In this document: in pieces, positions 44,707 through 55,200 of the stretch
Numbering within the stretch: position 1 is the first letter of the stretch
Layout: the number at the start of each line of letters is the position of its first letter
Source: Leptospiraceae bacterium
GTDB lineage: Bacteria > Spirochaetota > Leptospiria > Leptospirales > Leptospiraceae
Direction of reading: 5' to 3'
Assembly (NCBI GenBank): GCA_016711485.1
Contig: JADJSX010000029.1
Span: 124,001-188,000, forward strand
DNA length: 64,000 bases
The notes under the pieces: generated by a model
The model's input: the letters and a program-made list of their open reading frames with translations, nothing else
Database searches by the model: none
What the model was told of the DNA's origin: nothing
Made by a program: the position numbers and the translations under genes

Positions 44707-45525
44707 TTATGCGGCCATTTGAATGGAATTGTTTTCTTGTCGGAGTTTTTCTCTTATGATTTCGAGGGAACTTCGATATACTCTTCCTGTTTGGTGACGG
44801 GATAATGAGAGTAATTCACTCATTTCTTTTAAAGAATAAATGATATGAGTATTGAGTAAATTATGCAGTATCTTTTTTTTGCGTCGTTTGGCAGAAATTG
44901 GGTAAGAGTTTAGGGAATTATAAATCTTCCGATTGCATTTATTTAGATTGATTAACAGAATCTCTCTTCTGGTTTGGCGTTCTTCTACTCGTTTTTCGTA
45001 TTCTCTATAAAAGTTACTAGTCGGTTTGTTTTGCTTTTTTAGATATTTATGAAGAATACTTAAATCATTTTCTTTTAATGGAATATTGAATCGTAGGCTA
45101 ATAATGATTCGCCCAAGAGAACTAATGTCTTTTAAATAATTTTGTACATTGTAAGTGGAACTTTGATGAATTAACTCTTCTGTGTTTTCGTGAATTTTAT
45201 CTTCTTGCCAAAGTTGTAAATATTCTTCTGTATAAGCCGCTCTTCGTTTTCGGAAAATATTTAAAACTAAATGTTTTGTGTAAACACTCATGAATCCCGG
45301 AAAATCGCTATAACCTTTTCTGATATAAAATTCAATACATTTTTGAGCTTTAGAATCAAAGTCCAAAAATAACTCAGAAAGATCATCCTCATCAAGTTTG
45401 TATCGAATTCGGGCATTATCCATTACCCACATTCCAACAATATTTCTAAATTCTTCCAAATTATTTGTATGTTGAAAGTCGGTAGCAGCTTTTTTTAAGT
45501 TTTGGTCTGAAATTTTTTGTAACAT
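44707..45525 (-). CDS. Sigma-factor-like / HTH protein
   Basis: 272 residues, basic and helical. The C-terminal 45 residues (IYSLKEMSELLSLSRHQTGR then VYRSSLEIIREKL) form a helix-turn-helix like sigma region 4, and RIRYKLDEDDLSELFLDFDSK with DFPGFMSVYTKHLVLNIFRKR resembles a weak sigma region 2. The middle has no known motif. A sigma-70-family or sigma-like regulator is likely; the family cannot be stated with more precision. The 5' region lies in the long intergenic interval with repeat copy B. Confidence 0.55.
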   Translation of the reverse strand: MLQKISDQNLKKAATDFQHTNNLEEFRNIVGMWVMDNARIRYKLDEDDLSELFLDFDSKAQKCIEFYIRKGYSDFPGFMSVYTKHLVLNIFRKRRAAYTEEYLQLWQEDKIHENTEELIHQSSTYNVQNYLKDISSLGRIIISLRFNIPLKENDLSILHKYLKKQNKPTSNFYREYEKRVEERQTRREILLINLNKCNRKIYNSLNSYPISAKRRKKKILHNLLNTHIIYSLKEMSELLSLSRHQTGRVYRSSLEIIREKLRQENNSIQMAA

Positions 45526-45732
45526 AACGTCCTCAATTTATAATATGTTTTTTATTCAGATTTAAAGAGGAAAAAAATCAGTCGAATCAAAATGTTATAA
45601 GCGGATTACGTAGTTAGATATTAGGAAAGAGTTAATACGAAATTTTTTGATTTTTTTTTGGAAAGGATAAAGAAATTTGGAGCGTGTCTTAGAAAAATTT
45701 TATCAATTAATCATGTTCAAACTTCAAGAGCC

Positions 45733-45846
45733 TATATACTGTATACCAAAAGTAATTTCCCATTCTAAAAAAGCTAGGTATCAAAAAAAAGCGATAGGAG
45801 GGATTCTTTCAAAGCGAGTGATTGTTTACTTATGGCGTGTGGTAGA
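45733..45846. repeat. Copy B of a MITE-like repeat family
   Basis: 114 bp in the interval 45526-45935. The left end has TATATACT and ATACCAAAAG then TAATTTCCCATT; the right end, reverse-complemented, has TACC, four bases, then GCCATAAGTA. The interior shares AAAAAAGCTAGGTAT and TTCTTTCAAA with copy A. It contains no plausible gene. Confidence 0.6.
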
Positions 45847-45849
45847 TTT

Positions 45850-45890
45850 AGAAACAAGAAGTCGAAAAATTTTTTTGACTTCTTGTTTCT
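45850..45890. repeat. 14-bp-arm inverted repeat next to repeat copy B
   Basis: AGAAACAAGAAGTC (45850-45863) and its exact complement (45877-45890) enclose an A5/T7 centre that can pair on. It may terminate transcription from either side or be the border of the adjacent repeat. A second hairpin TTTGAATC/GATTCAAA lies at 45903-45931, next to the YceI stop. Together with copy B these explain most of the 45526-45935 interval. Confidence 0.6.
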
Positions 45891-45935
45891 GAGAAATTAA
45901 TTTTGAATCAAGTGTCAGCTCGATTCAAAAAAAAA

Positions 45936-46559
45936 TTACATTGCTGTTAAGTTGAGATCAAAATTGATTTCATCTTTGATAAGATTGTCAGGTTGTCCTG
46001 GGTATGTAATTCCCCAGAGTTGACGGTTGATGTTAAAATTAGCATTAGCGGATACTGGTTTTTTGTCGGCACTATAAGCAACTTTTGCTGGAAATGTTAC
46101 ACTTTTGGTAATGTCTTTGATTGTAAGGTTTCCGGTAACAGACACTGCTCCGTCCGCAGATTCAGAAATGGAAGTTATTTCAAATGTAGCTTTTGGGAAT
46201 TTTTCTACATTAAAGAAATCTTCACTTTTTAAGTGACCTTCTAATTTTGCTTTCATTTTAGGATCGTCTTTCATGTCTTCATTGTCAATAGTTGCCATAT
46301 CCAAAGAAAAACTTCCACCCACGATTTTATTATCTTTCACTATAATATTTCCAGAACTGAGTTTTACAGTTCCATTGTGTTTGCCTTTCAGTTTCGTTCC
46401 AATCCACTTTACGGTAGATTTGCTTAGGTCTAATCCAGTACTAGTTCCTTCTACTTTAGTTGTTTCCATTGCATTCGATGTTTCTGCTTTCGGTGCATTT
46501 GGTGCCTTTTCGCAGTAGGTTAATCCAAGAGCGAGGGTAAGTATTAAAATTTTATTCAT
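45936..46559 (-). CDS. YceI-family lipoprotein
   Basis: 207 residues with lipoprotein signal ending LTYC and a Thr/Lys-rich linker. The remainder is a YceI lipocalin-like barrel: STVKWIGTKLKGKHNGTVKL, GGSFSLDMATID, HLKSEDFFNVEKFPKATFEI and GNLTIKDITKSVTFP. YceI proteins bind isoprenoid or other lipids in the periplasm. The operon context is single gene. The start ATG 46559 is preceded by AGGAGACTTTTT. Confidence 0.9.
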   Translation of the reverse strand: MNKILILTLALGLTYCEKAPNAPKAETSNAMETTKVEGTSTGLDLSKSTVKWIGTKLKGKHNGTVKLSSGNIIVKDNKIVGGSFSLDMATIDNEDMKDDPKMKAKLEGHLKSEDFFNVEKFPKATFEITSISESADGAVSVTGNLTIKDITKSVTFPAKVAYSADKKPVSANANFNINRQLWGITYPGQPDNLIKDEINFDLNLTAM

Positions 46560-46715
46560 AAAAAGTCTCCTATTTAATAGTTCGATGTTTAACTATTTTT
46601 TCCATAATAAAAACCTAGGAGTAAAAAATCAAGTTCTTTTTTGTACTTGTTTGAATCGAATACTCAGGGAAAGTGATTTCTTGTTTTACTGATTTTCTAA
46701 AGAAGGAGTGGATTT

Positions 46716-48077
46716 ATGGAAAAATTCTGGAATGGATTCGGAAAATTTTTAACTAAAAGCTTTTCTGGTTTGCAGTTTCTTTCAATTATTGTATGGCTTT
46801 TATTATGGTACGTTGTGACTACTTGGTTAGTTCTTGGAACTTTAAGCTCACATCAATTTCAGCAAAGGCTAACGAACGTTGTCGATAAACAAACTAAGAA
46901 AAATTATTCTGTCCCCGCTCTTTTACGACTTTCGAATCAATATGAACAGAATCAAATTAAGATTAAAGAAATTAAATCTCGAATTTACGAGTTACTTAAA
47001 AAATTAGAACAATCTGATAGAAAATTTACAGTTCTAAAAGCAGAACGCACAACTTTCGTTGCAAATTTTTCTGATCTTTCTAAAACTTTAAAACTAGAAT
47101 TTGCTGATGTTAAAGCCCAATATGCAGACTTATTAACTCAAATTCCCCCAAAAGAAGTAAAGGAAACGAAGGATGCACCACCGGTTAATACCAATACTCC
47201 TACAACTTCGAATCCTCCTCTCGGGATAAATAGTCCAGACAAAGTATTACAGATATTAGCCGATAAACATGAAGAAAATTTAAAAATTTTAGATAAATTA
47301 ATTACTAGCTTAGAGACAAATCAAAAAAATCTTTCTCAATCAGAAAAAGAAATTACAGAACTTCTAAAAGGATTATTACAATCCGTAGAAGAACTCGAAG
47401 TTGCTGAAACAGATGAAGCAAAGATGGAAAACGATGAACTCAGAGATTTTTTAGTGGAACTTCGTTATTTAACTAAACTTCGATTTGATATACTGGCTAC
47501 GATGCCTGCGCAGTTACTTACTCTTATCCTCACTTTATCTATGGGTTCTTTGGGCAGTGTGATTTTTTTGACTAGAGAATTATTTAGAGAAGGCGAAAAA
47601 CATTCAATCAATTGGTATATATTTCGACCGTTTTTAGGAATGGTAACGGCTATCGCAATATTCGTGTTAGCCAAATCAGGACAACTGGTAATTTCCGATG
47701 GGGGAAATGCTGATACAAGTAAAATGTCTGAAACTTTAAATCCATTTTTTGTATCTTTTTTGGCAATTATTTCCGGAGTTTTGTCTGAGCAAGCATACGA
47801 AAAAATTCACAATACCGGAAAATCCTTTTTCCAAACTGGAGCTGGAGAGAATGCAAGATGGGCAGTGCATTTAAAGAAAATAATGGAAGCACAAAATAAA
47901 ACAATCGCGGAAGCAGCTAAGTATCTAAGTCAATCGAATGAAGTAATCCAAGACTGGATGGACGAACAGGCTCCTGTGCCAGAAAATTCTCAGAAAATTA
48001 TAGCAGCGTGGCTCGATAGACCTGGGCGAGAAATTTTTAGCGATCAATCACCAGTAGCCACTAAGAAGGAATCATGA
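46716..48077 (+). CDS. Membrane protein with long cytoplasmic or periplasmic coiled coil
   Basis: 453 residues. One N-terminal helix (about 19-45), a coiled coil rich in Lys/Glu with a Pro/Thr/Asn spacer (about 70-245), then two or three more helices (about 265-285, 305-330, 345-362) and a C-terminal helical domain (AKYLSQSNEVIQDWMDEQAP) resembling a helix-turn-helix. I recognise no family. GGAG lies eight bases before the ATG. The stop overlaps the ATPase start, so it belongs to the ABC operon that follows. Confidence 0.6.
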   Translation: MEKFWNGFGKFLTKSFSGLQFLSIIVWLLLWYVVTTWLVLGTLSSHQFQQRLTNVVDKQTKKNYSVPALLRLSNQYEQNQIKIKEIKSRIYELLKKLEQSDRKFTVLKAERTTFVANFSDLSKTLKLEFADVKAQYADLLTQIPPKEVKETKDAPPVNTNTPTTSNPPLGINSPDKVLQILADKHEENLKILDKLITSLETNQKNLSQSEKEITELLKGLLQSVEELEVAETDEAKMENDELRDFLVELRYLTKLRFDILATMPAQLLTLILTLSMGSLGSVIFLTRELFREGEKHSINWYIFRPFLGMVTAIAIFVLAKSGQLVISDGGNADTSKMSETLNPFFVSFLAIISGVLSEQAYEKIHNTGKSFFQTGAGENARWAVHLKKIMEAQNKTIAEAAKYLSQSNEVIQDWMDEQAPVPENSQKIIAAWLDRPGREIFSDQSPVATKKES

Positions 48078-48994
48078 TAGCGATTGAATTAAAAAATGTA
48101 ACTAAAACTTTTAAAGACTTAACGGCAGTAAATGATCTAAGTGTCAAAATAAATCGTGGAGAATATGTAGCATTGCTCGGACCAAATGGTGCGGGCAAAA
48201 CTACGTTAGTCGAAATGATTGAAGGAATCCAAATTCCAGATAAAGGAGAAATTCAAATACTCGGAAAAGTTTGGAAAAATAGTGAACAAGAACTCAAAAA
48301 TAAATTAGGATTCTCTTTGCAGGAAACTCATTTTATTCCTAAACTTACTGTTGAGGAAACTGTGAAACTTTTTTCTAGTTTTTATACAAAAACTGACAGA
48401 GCTTCAGAAATTTTAGATATTACTGGATTAGGTCAAAAACGGGAAACTTATGTAGAAAACTTATCCGGCGGGCAAAGACAAAAACTAGCTCTTAGCATTG
48501 CACTGATTCATGATCCGGAAATTTTAATTCTAGACGAACCGACCACCGGACTTGACCCGACTGCAAGGCGAGAAATATGGAATATTCTCCAAAGACTCAA
48601 AAGCCGTTCAACTACTCTCATATTAACGACACACTACATGGAAGAAGCTGAATACTTATGTGATAGAATTTTGATTATGAACCAAGGAAAGTTTATTGCA
48701 CAAGGAAGTTTAGAAAGTCTATTGGAAGAATACCAATTAGGGGAGATAATTGAATTTAGCCTCACTGGAAATAAAAAGGAATTCTCCTTAAAAAAAATAA
48801 GTGGGATTAAAGAGTTTGAATGGAATCAGGAAACAGGGCAGGGCAAACTGATTGTGCATGATATTGTGAAAACAATGCCTATTTTATTGGATAAAATTAA
48901 AAAGGAAAAATTCCGTTTGGAAAAATTTGAATGTAGAAAAATGACTTTGGATGATTTATTTCTTTCTATGACAGGAAGGAGGTTAGATGCTTAA
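48074..48994 (+). CDS. ABC transporter ATP-binding protein
   Basis: 306 residues: Walker A GPNGAGKTT, Q-loop FSLQETHFIPKL, signature LSGGQRQKLALSIAL, Walker B ILILDEPTTGLD and H-loop TTHYMEEAE. The C-terminal 80 residues are the usual extension of ABC-2/DrrA-like exporters. Overlaps both neighbours by a few bases. Substrate unknown. Confidence 0.92.
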   Translation: MIAIELKNVTKTFKDLTAVNDLSVKINRGEYVALLGPNGAGKTTLVEMIEGIQIPDKGEIQILGKVWKNSEQELKNKLGFSLQETHFIPKLTVEETVKLFSSFYTKTDRASEILDITGLGQKRETYVENLSGGQRQKLALSIALIHDPEILILDEPTTGLDPTARREIWNILQRLKSRSTTLILTTHYMEEAEYLCDRILIMNQGKFIAQGSLESLLEEYQLGEIIEFSLTGNKKEFSLKKISGIKEFEWNQETGQGKLIVHDIVKTMPILLDKIKKEKFRLEKFECRKMTLDDLFLSMTGRRLDA

Positions 48995-50039
48995 TACCAT
49001 TTACCAATTAGTAACCGCTGAATTCAAAGGATTTTTTCGAAATCCGGGAATTATTTTTTGGGCACTTGGATTTCCTTTAATCATTGCGACAATTCTTGGA
49101 TTTGCATTTTCTAAGAAACAAGAAGTAAATCGAAATGTGGGTATCTTAATTTCTAATTCTGATAAAACCACCATCGAAATTCTGCAAAAAAAAGTACCGG
49201 ATAATGATAGTTATACCAAATTTACATTTATACCTATGAGTTTAGAAGAAGCAAAACTCGCAATGAAAAGAGGAAAAATTACACTCTATCTTGAAAGGCA
49301 TTTAGTAAAAAATACAAATCGGTATAAATATTATTTTGATTCAAATAATAGCGAAAGTTATTTAACGTATCTTTTATTGGAAAGAATGTTAGGAGGTCTC
49401 AATAATTCGAAAAATCAAGTCATACAATTATCTAACAAAGGGGATCGATATATTGATTTTTTAATTCCTGGTCTGCTTGCATTGGGGATAATGAACTCTT
49501 GCCTTTGGGGGACCGCGTGGAGTCTAATGGATATGCGAAGTAAAAAACTGTTGCGCCGATTAATATCAACACCTCTTAGAAAGCCGGTATTTTTATTTGC
49601 TCATTTTATTGCGCGTTCCGTGCTTAGTGGAATTGAATACCTAATTCTTATTCTATTTTCCTATTTTGTATTTAGTGTGGAAGTCCAAGGAAGTATTTTA
49701 GGTCTTTTTGTTTTATTTTTATGCGGAAATTTTGCTTTTAGTGGAATAGCTATATTTGCCTCTTCTAGGGCTTCTAATTCTCAAATTGCAAACGGAGTCA
49801 TTAACGCTATTTCTTTTCCGATGATGTTACTTTCTGGAATATTTTTTTCCTATCATAATTTTCCTGAATGGGCAACTTCAATCATTCGTTTTTTTCCACT
49901 CACTCTACTGGCAGATTCGATTCGGGCAATTTTTATTGAAGGCGCTAATATAGTTTCAGTCGGATTACCGTCTCTAGTTTTGGTTTGTATTGGATTTATT
50001 TTCTTTGGAATTGGATTAAAAATTTATAAATGGGACTAA
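48987..50039 (+). CDS. ABC-2 type permease
   Basis: 350 residues with one N-terminal helix, a periplasmic domain (about 45-150) and five C-terminal helices; FLIPGLLALGIMNSCLWGTAW and RLISTPLRKPVFL are typical of the ABC-2 (YadH/DrrB-like) family. It overlaps the ATPase by eight bases. Together they form one exporter; the preceding coiled-coil membrane protein may be an accessory part. Confidence 0.88.
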   Translation: MLNTIYQLVTAEFKGFFRNPGIIFWALGFPLIIATILGFAFSKKQEVNRNVGILISNSDKTTIEILQKKVPDNDSYTKFTFIPMSLEEAKLAMKRGKITLYLERHLVKNTNRYKYYFDSNNSESYLTYLLLERMLGGLNNSKNQVIQLSNKGDRYIDFLIPGLLALGIMNSCLWGTAWSLMDMRSKKLLRRLISTPLRKPVFLFAHFIARSVLSGIEYLILILFSYFVFSVEVQGSILGLFVLFLCGNFAFSGIAIFASSRASNSQIANGVINAISFPMMLLSGIFFSYHNFPEWATSIIRFFPLTLLADSIRAIFIEGANIVSVGLPSLVLVCIGFIFFGIGLKIYKWD

Positions 50040-50046
50040 AGTTTAA

Positions 50047-51207
50047 ATGAAAAATTTTGTATTACTTCTTTTGTTTTTTTCTTTTTCCGTTTTACCACAG
50101 GAAAAATTGGATAATTATGTAGAGCCGCTGCCCGAGAAAAAAAATACATCTTCCGAAAAAAGTCCTCGTTTGGCTGCTTTGTTAGGAATAGTTCCGGGTC
50201 TTGGTCAAGCATATGTTGGAAATTATTATTCAGGAGCGGGTCAGGGGCTAATGTTCATTGGACTTTACGATGCGGAAAGAAATTTTAGGCGTCAACCCGA
50301 TTATATTAAATACTCTGACCGCGAAGTAAAATTTGATTTAAATGATGCAGTTGTAGGTTATGAACTACAAAAGAATGGCTGGGTATACAATGATTTGCCG
50401 TATCGAGCTGCTGTTAGGACAAATGAAAAATACCAAGATTTAAACTATCCTATTTTTTCTGAAACAAATTATGACAGAGATATTAGGCTTTGGAAGGAAA
50501 AGCAATTAGCCGAAGAAAACACGCTTTTAAAATATGGAAATTATTCTCGCACCAGTCGTAGTACAGTGAATGCGGATACTCTAAATAATCCCATTCTATC
50601 GACAATGATGTATTCTATTTATTCTTCTTATCGAGATGCTGGAGCAATGGGCGAGGAAAGAAAATCAGAAACAATCAATGAATTGGCGTATGCTCCATTT
50701 AACTACAAAATTTTGCAAAAACCAGAAGTAATTGCTCCTATTGCTATTCTTGCCTTGTTTATGGGGGTTGGATCTAGGGGTGGAGATCCAATACTTATGC
50801 CAAGTAGTGTGAAGAGAGACGGTTCCATGTATGCGAAGGCATTTATTGATGGAATTTCACCTGGCATTGGAGAGGAAGCTTTTTTCAGAGGTTACTTGAA
50901 TCATTCTCTTAGTACAAGTTATGGACCTGTGACAGGAATTGGAACTTCTTCCGTTTTATTCATGTTAGCCCACGAAGGAAATGAAGATGCTAGAGACGGT
51001 AGATTCGCAAGATTACTAGCCGGAGTTTATCTGGGTTGGATACACTATCGAAATGCTTATGATATTCGTCCAGGGATCGCGGTTCATTTTTGGAATAATT
51101 TTCTGATAGGACTTGCCATGATGTCAAGGTATAAAGCTGATCCAAATTATGATAAGGGGCAAAGAGATGTTTACTTCATGCCAATCCAATTTACTTTTAG
51201 TATGTAG
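50047..51207 (+). CDS. CPBP-family intramembrane metalloprotease with N-terminal TM2-like segment
   Basis: 386 residues. Signal peptide, then a TM2/DUF5683-like helical hairpin (LLGIVPGLGQAYVGNYYSG), a polar middle region (about 90-215), and a C-terminal CPBP (Abi) domain with GIGEEAFFRGYL (EExxxR), SSVLFMLAHEG (FxxxH-like) and AVHFWNNFL (HxxxN). CPBP proteins are Rce1-like membrane proteases; some relate to bacteriocin self-protection. Eight bases after the permease, so in the same operon. Confidence 0.82.
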   Translation: MKNFVLLLLFFSFSVLPQEKLDNYVEPLPEKKNTSSEKSPRLAALLGIVPGLGQAYVGNYYSGAGQGLMFIGLYDAERNFRRQPDYIKYSDREVKFDLNDAVVGYELQKNGWVYNDLPYRAAVRTNEKYQDLNYPIFSETNYDRDIRLWKEKQLAEENTLLKYGNYSRTSRSTVNADTLNNPILSTMMYSIYSSYRDAGAMGEERKSETINELAYAPFNYKILQKPEVIAPIAILALFMGVGSRGGDPILMPSSVKRDGSMYAKAFIDGISPGIGEEAFFRGYLNHSLSTSYGPVTGIGTSSVLFMLAHEGNEDARDGRFARLLAGVYLGWIHYRNAYDIRPGIAVHFWNNFLIGLAMMSRYKADPNYDKGQRDVYFMPIQFTFSM

Positions 51208-51230
51208 GTATACAGGAAATAAATTTATTT

Positions 51231-51578
51231 ATGAAATTAAATCTAACTAAATCTTTTCTATTTTTTTTTAAACTATGTTTGTTTGTTTTATTTTTTTCTT
51301 GCGATGTTCCAGAAGAAAAAACTGAGTCGAAGGATAATATAAATTTAGGATATGCAATAGCATTTAAAGCAAATGAATGCGGGAATTATCCAAGTTATCC
51401 TCTGTATATAGGTTCTGGGACGGCAAAACCATCTAAGAGGGATATACAGACCTGTGTTTTAACTATTATCCAGCAACAATGCCCATTTGATAACTATCCG
51501 TTTTATTGTCTAAAAATCTTTAAAAATTTTGACTATGGAATCGAATTAAAAAATCCATTCTCAGAAAAAAAAGATTAA
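51231..51578 (+). CDS. Small Cys-containing lipoprotein
   Basis: 115 residues with lipoprotein signal ending FFSC. The mature part has four Cys (NECGN, QTCVL, QQCPF, FYCLK) and several Tyr/Pro. No family recognised. Its start is 24 bases after the protease stop, and another lipoprotein follows; all probably one transcript. Confidence 0.6.
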   Translation: MKLNLTKSFLFFFKLCLFVLFFSCDVPEEKTESKDNINLGYAIAFKANECGNYPSYPLYIGSGTAKPSKRDIQTCVLTIIQQQCPFDNYPFYCLKIFKNFDYGIELKNPFSEKKD

Positions 51579-51588
51579 GAAAATTTTT

Positions 51589-52212
51589 ATGAAAAAAATA
51601 CGAATCCTTTTTATTGCCCTTTTTATTTTCTATTGTAAAGGGGGAAATGTGGAGAATTTGCAAGCATTATATGAGTTGATATTTGTTGATGGAGGCAAAC
51701 GAACGCCAAAACTTATTTTCCAAAAAGAGGTAAACATAGATTTAACCCCAGAAAACGAATACATATATATCATTCGAAATGGGAATGAAGAGATACTGGC
51801 AATTCTTGATAATACAAAAAAAAATCTTTTATTTAAAAAAGTATTTACTCTTTTAAATATTGGTCCAATTGCCTATGATAATGACCAAAACAAATGGGTT
51901 GCGAGTTCTTCGGAATTGAAACCAGATGCTTTGTTTATCATAAAAACCATTTTATTTACAAAAATAGGAAATGATACATATGACTCTATTTTTTTGGAGA
52001 TTTTATCTGAGGAACCACCTTTTGAGTTGTTTTCAATTCCATTAGTTTTCCGAAATTATAACTTAGTTTTTGACGGGTTTGCCCTATTTAAAGAGACAAA
52101 ACTGCTAAAAGAATTAAACCGGATTCCTTTTTCCTATATCTCAGAAAAGAACGGAATTCAAGTATTATCCGCAAAGCCGCATTTTGATAAATTTTATAAT
52201 TTAGAAAAGTAA
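51589..52212 (+). CDS. Predicted lipoprotein, unknown function
   Basis: 207 residues with a short signal ending FIFYC, then a mostly beta-stranded domain. No family motif recognised. The gene starts 11 bases after the preceding lipoprotein and ends 60 bases before the RND transporter, so it may be an accessory protein of either transporter. Confidence 0.6.
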   Translation: MKKIRILFIALFIFYCKGGNVENLQALYELIFVDGGKRTPKLIFQKEVNIDLTPENEYIYIIRNGNEEILAILDNTKKNLLFKKVFTLLNIGPIAYDNDQNKWVASSSELKPDALFIIKTILFTKIGNDTYDSIFLEILSEEPPFELFSIPLVFRNYNLVFDGFALFKETKLLKELNRIPFSYISEKNGIQVLSAKPHFDKFYNLEK

Positions 52213-52271
52213 AAAAAATTGTATTTTCTAACCTTGGTAAAATCCTTATCTTTTACCAAGGGAAATTTAAA

Positions 52272-55200
52272 ATGAAATCAATTATTTCTTATTTTGTCTA
52301 TAGACCTCTAATCTCAAATCTTGTTATCCTATTTTTACTTTTAGCGGGTGGACTGAGTTTACTCTTTATTAAGCGCGAAGCATTTCCGAATGTGAACTTA
52401 TACCAAGTTCGAATTTCTACAATTTTTCCGGGTGCATCGCCTGGAGACGTGGAGCAGAAGATCACAATTCCAATCGAGGAAAAGTTAAGAGAAGTAAGCG
52501 GATTTGATACAGTGCGTTCGATTTCTAGAAATTCGGAATCGGAAATTAATGTAAAAGTAGACATTGATCACAAAGACCCTGACAAAGTTGTCGCTGATAT
52601 AAGACGTGCTGTGGATCAAGTAACAGATCTCCCGCCGCAAGTGAGAGACAAACCACTAGTAATCGAACAGAAGAGTAGCGATTTTCCTGTGATGGAAATT
52701 TCTGTGTATGGAGGGAATAACGAAATTGAACTCCAGACTAACGCAAAGTTCATACAAGACGAACTTAGAAAAGTGGAAGGGGTTGCTCGTGTAGATGCAT
52801 TTGCAAAAAGAAAAAAAGAGTGGCATGTTCTTGTAAACCCCACTTTGAAACAAAAATATTCGGTTGGATTTTCGGATATTATTTCTTCAATAGCGGAGAG
52901 AAACGTAAGTATCCCCGGCGGTTCGATTAACGCTGAGTATACGAAAGATATTCGCGTCAGTGGAGAGTTTACCGAAATTTCAGATTTAAATAAACTTCCC
53001 GTCCGAGCCAACGAATCAGGGAATCAAATTTTCATTTCGCAAATCGCTAGGCTGAAAGATACTTATGAAAAAGAAAGAACTCTAGCAAGAACTAACGGAT
53101 ACGATGCAGTAAACTTACTTATTATAAAGAAAGAGCAATCCGATATTATCCGTACAGTTAAAAAAATAGAAGAAAAAATTCCATTTTTAAAAAAACAAAT
53201 TCCTGAATCCATCCAAATCTTAGAATTGAATAACGAGGGAACAAAGACTATTAACCGCTTAGATGTAGTTACGACGAATTCATTTCAAGGATTAATTTTA
53301 ATTTTTATCGTATTATTTATATTTTTTAGTTTTAGAGATTCTGTACTGACCAGCTTATCTCTGCCACTATCCTTATTGGGTTCCCTGTTATTTATGCCGA
53401 TTTTAGATATTTCGTTTAATCTGATTTCTATGCTTGGGATTATTATTTCTCTTGGGATGCTTGTGGATAACAGCATAGTAATCTCAGAAAATATTTATAC
53501 TTATAAATTGAAAGGTATGACATCTAGTGAAGCGGCTATTCAAGGTACATCAGAGCTTGTTGTTCCTATTGTCGGGTCTTATTTGACGACCGTTGCTGCA
53601 TTTATTCCAATGCTTTCAATGAGTGGAATTATGGGGAAGTTTATCTATCAAATTCCGCTTATGGTAATTATTACTCTCACGATGAGTTTATTCGAGTCTT
53701 TCTTTTTACTCCCTGTTCGAATTGCGAAGTATGGGAGAGATAAGTCGATAGTTAAGGAAACATTTTTCGGAAGGCTCCGCGGCAAATTAGATGTATTCTT
53801 TGAAACTGTGATTGCAAAATTTGAATCATTTACGCGGATCTTAATTCGTAGAAGATACCTAACGATATTTGTATTGTTCTTAATTTTTGTGGGGTCGGTC
53901 GCCACATTAACACTAATGAAATTTAATCTATTTCCGAAAGAAGGTGTGGAGCAAGTAATTGTAAAAGCTGAGTTCCCACCTTATTATACAGCCAGAGAAA
54001 CATTGACTAGAATGCAGTATGTAGAACCAATTTTAAATAGAATTCCAAAATCAGAAATCATTGGATATACTGTAAAAATCGGTATTCAACAAATTGATCC
54101 TACAGATCCACTTGCTCGTGTAGGTGAACATTTAGGAATGGTGCATCTTTATTTTATTCCTGAAAATGAACGCAAGAGAACGACAGCCGAAATTATGGCA
54201 GAGTTGGAAGAAGAGCTTAAAAAAATTCCGAATGCAGAAACTGTATTTATTGAAGAGTTAATCAATGGACCACCGATTGGGGCTGCTGTAACAGTTGCGG
54301 TTGAGGGTAAGGACTATAAGACGCTCAAGATTATTTCTAAAGATGTACAGGATTTTCTCGCGAGTATGGACGGAGTAAAAAATATTGCAGATGATTATAA
54401 AAAGGGAAGGGAAGAAATCATAATCGCACTTGATTCAGCAAAATCTGCTGCCACTGGTATTAGTGTTGCGACTACGGCTAGTTTTGTGCGAAGTGCATTT
54501 GAAGGAAACGAGGCATCTCGATTTAGGATTGGCAAAGAAGAAGTTCGAATCAAAGTCCTAAACGATGACCAGTATAGAATGTCACAAAATGATATAAATC
54601 GGGTAAATATTATTAACCGCTATGGACTACTCACTCCTATTTATTCCATTGTAAATATTAACAGTGAACAGGGAATTGAAGCGCTACTTCATTTTGATTT
54701 TGAAAAAGCAATCACTATCACGGCTAACGTGGATGAAAAAATTACTACTTCTGGAATAGTAAATGGAAAGTTAATTGATAAGTTCAAAGATGTAGAAAAC
54801 AAATATCCCGGTTATACGTTGAAGTTTAGAGGGGAAGAGGCTGATACAAATAAGTCGATGGCATCTCTTGCAAGTGCGGGGATTGTGGCGATGTTTGGAA
54901 TTTTTGCCATTTTGGCGTTGATTTTTAATAATACACTAAAGCCGATTTTTATTATCATGTCTATTCCACTTGGGCTAATAGGTGTTATCTTTGGATTTTT
55001 GATTTCGAATAAATCGTTAAGTTTTCTTGCGATGATAGGAATTATAGGATTAGCTGGAGTGATCGTAAATACTTCAATTGTCCTTGTGGATTTTATTGAT
55101 GAATTGCAAAAGAAAGGATTAGATAAATATGAATCTTTAGTAAAGGCTTCTTCTGGGAGGTTTAGACCTATTATCCTCACTACATTTACTACAATGGCAG

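Noticed and set aside
45677..45892. A 71-codon open frame on + strand
   Set aside because: It spans repeat copy B and the 14-bp hairpin, has no protein-like pattern and no ribosome site.
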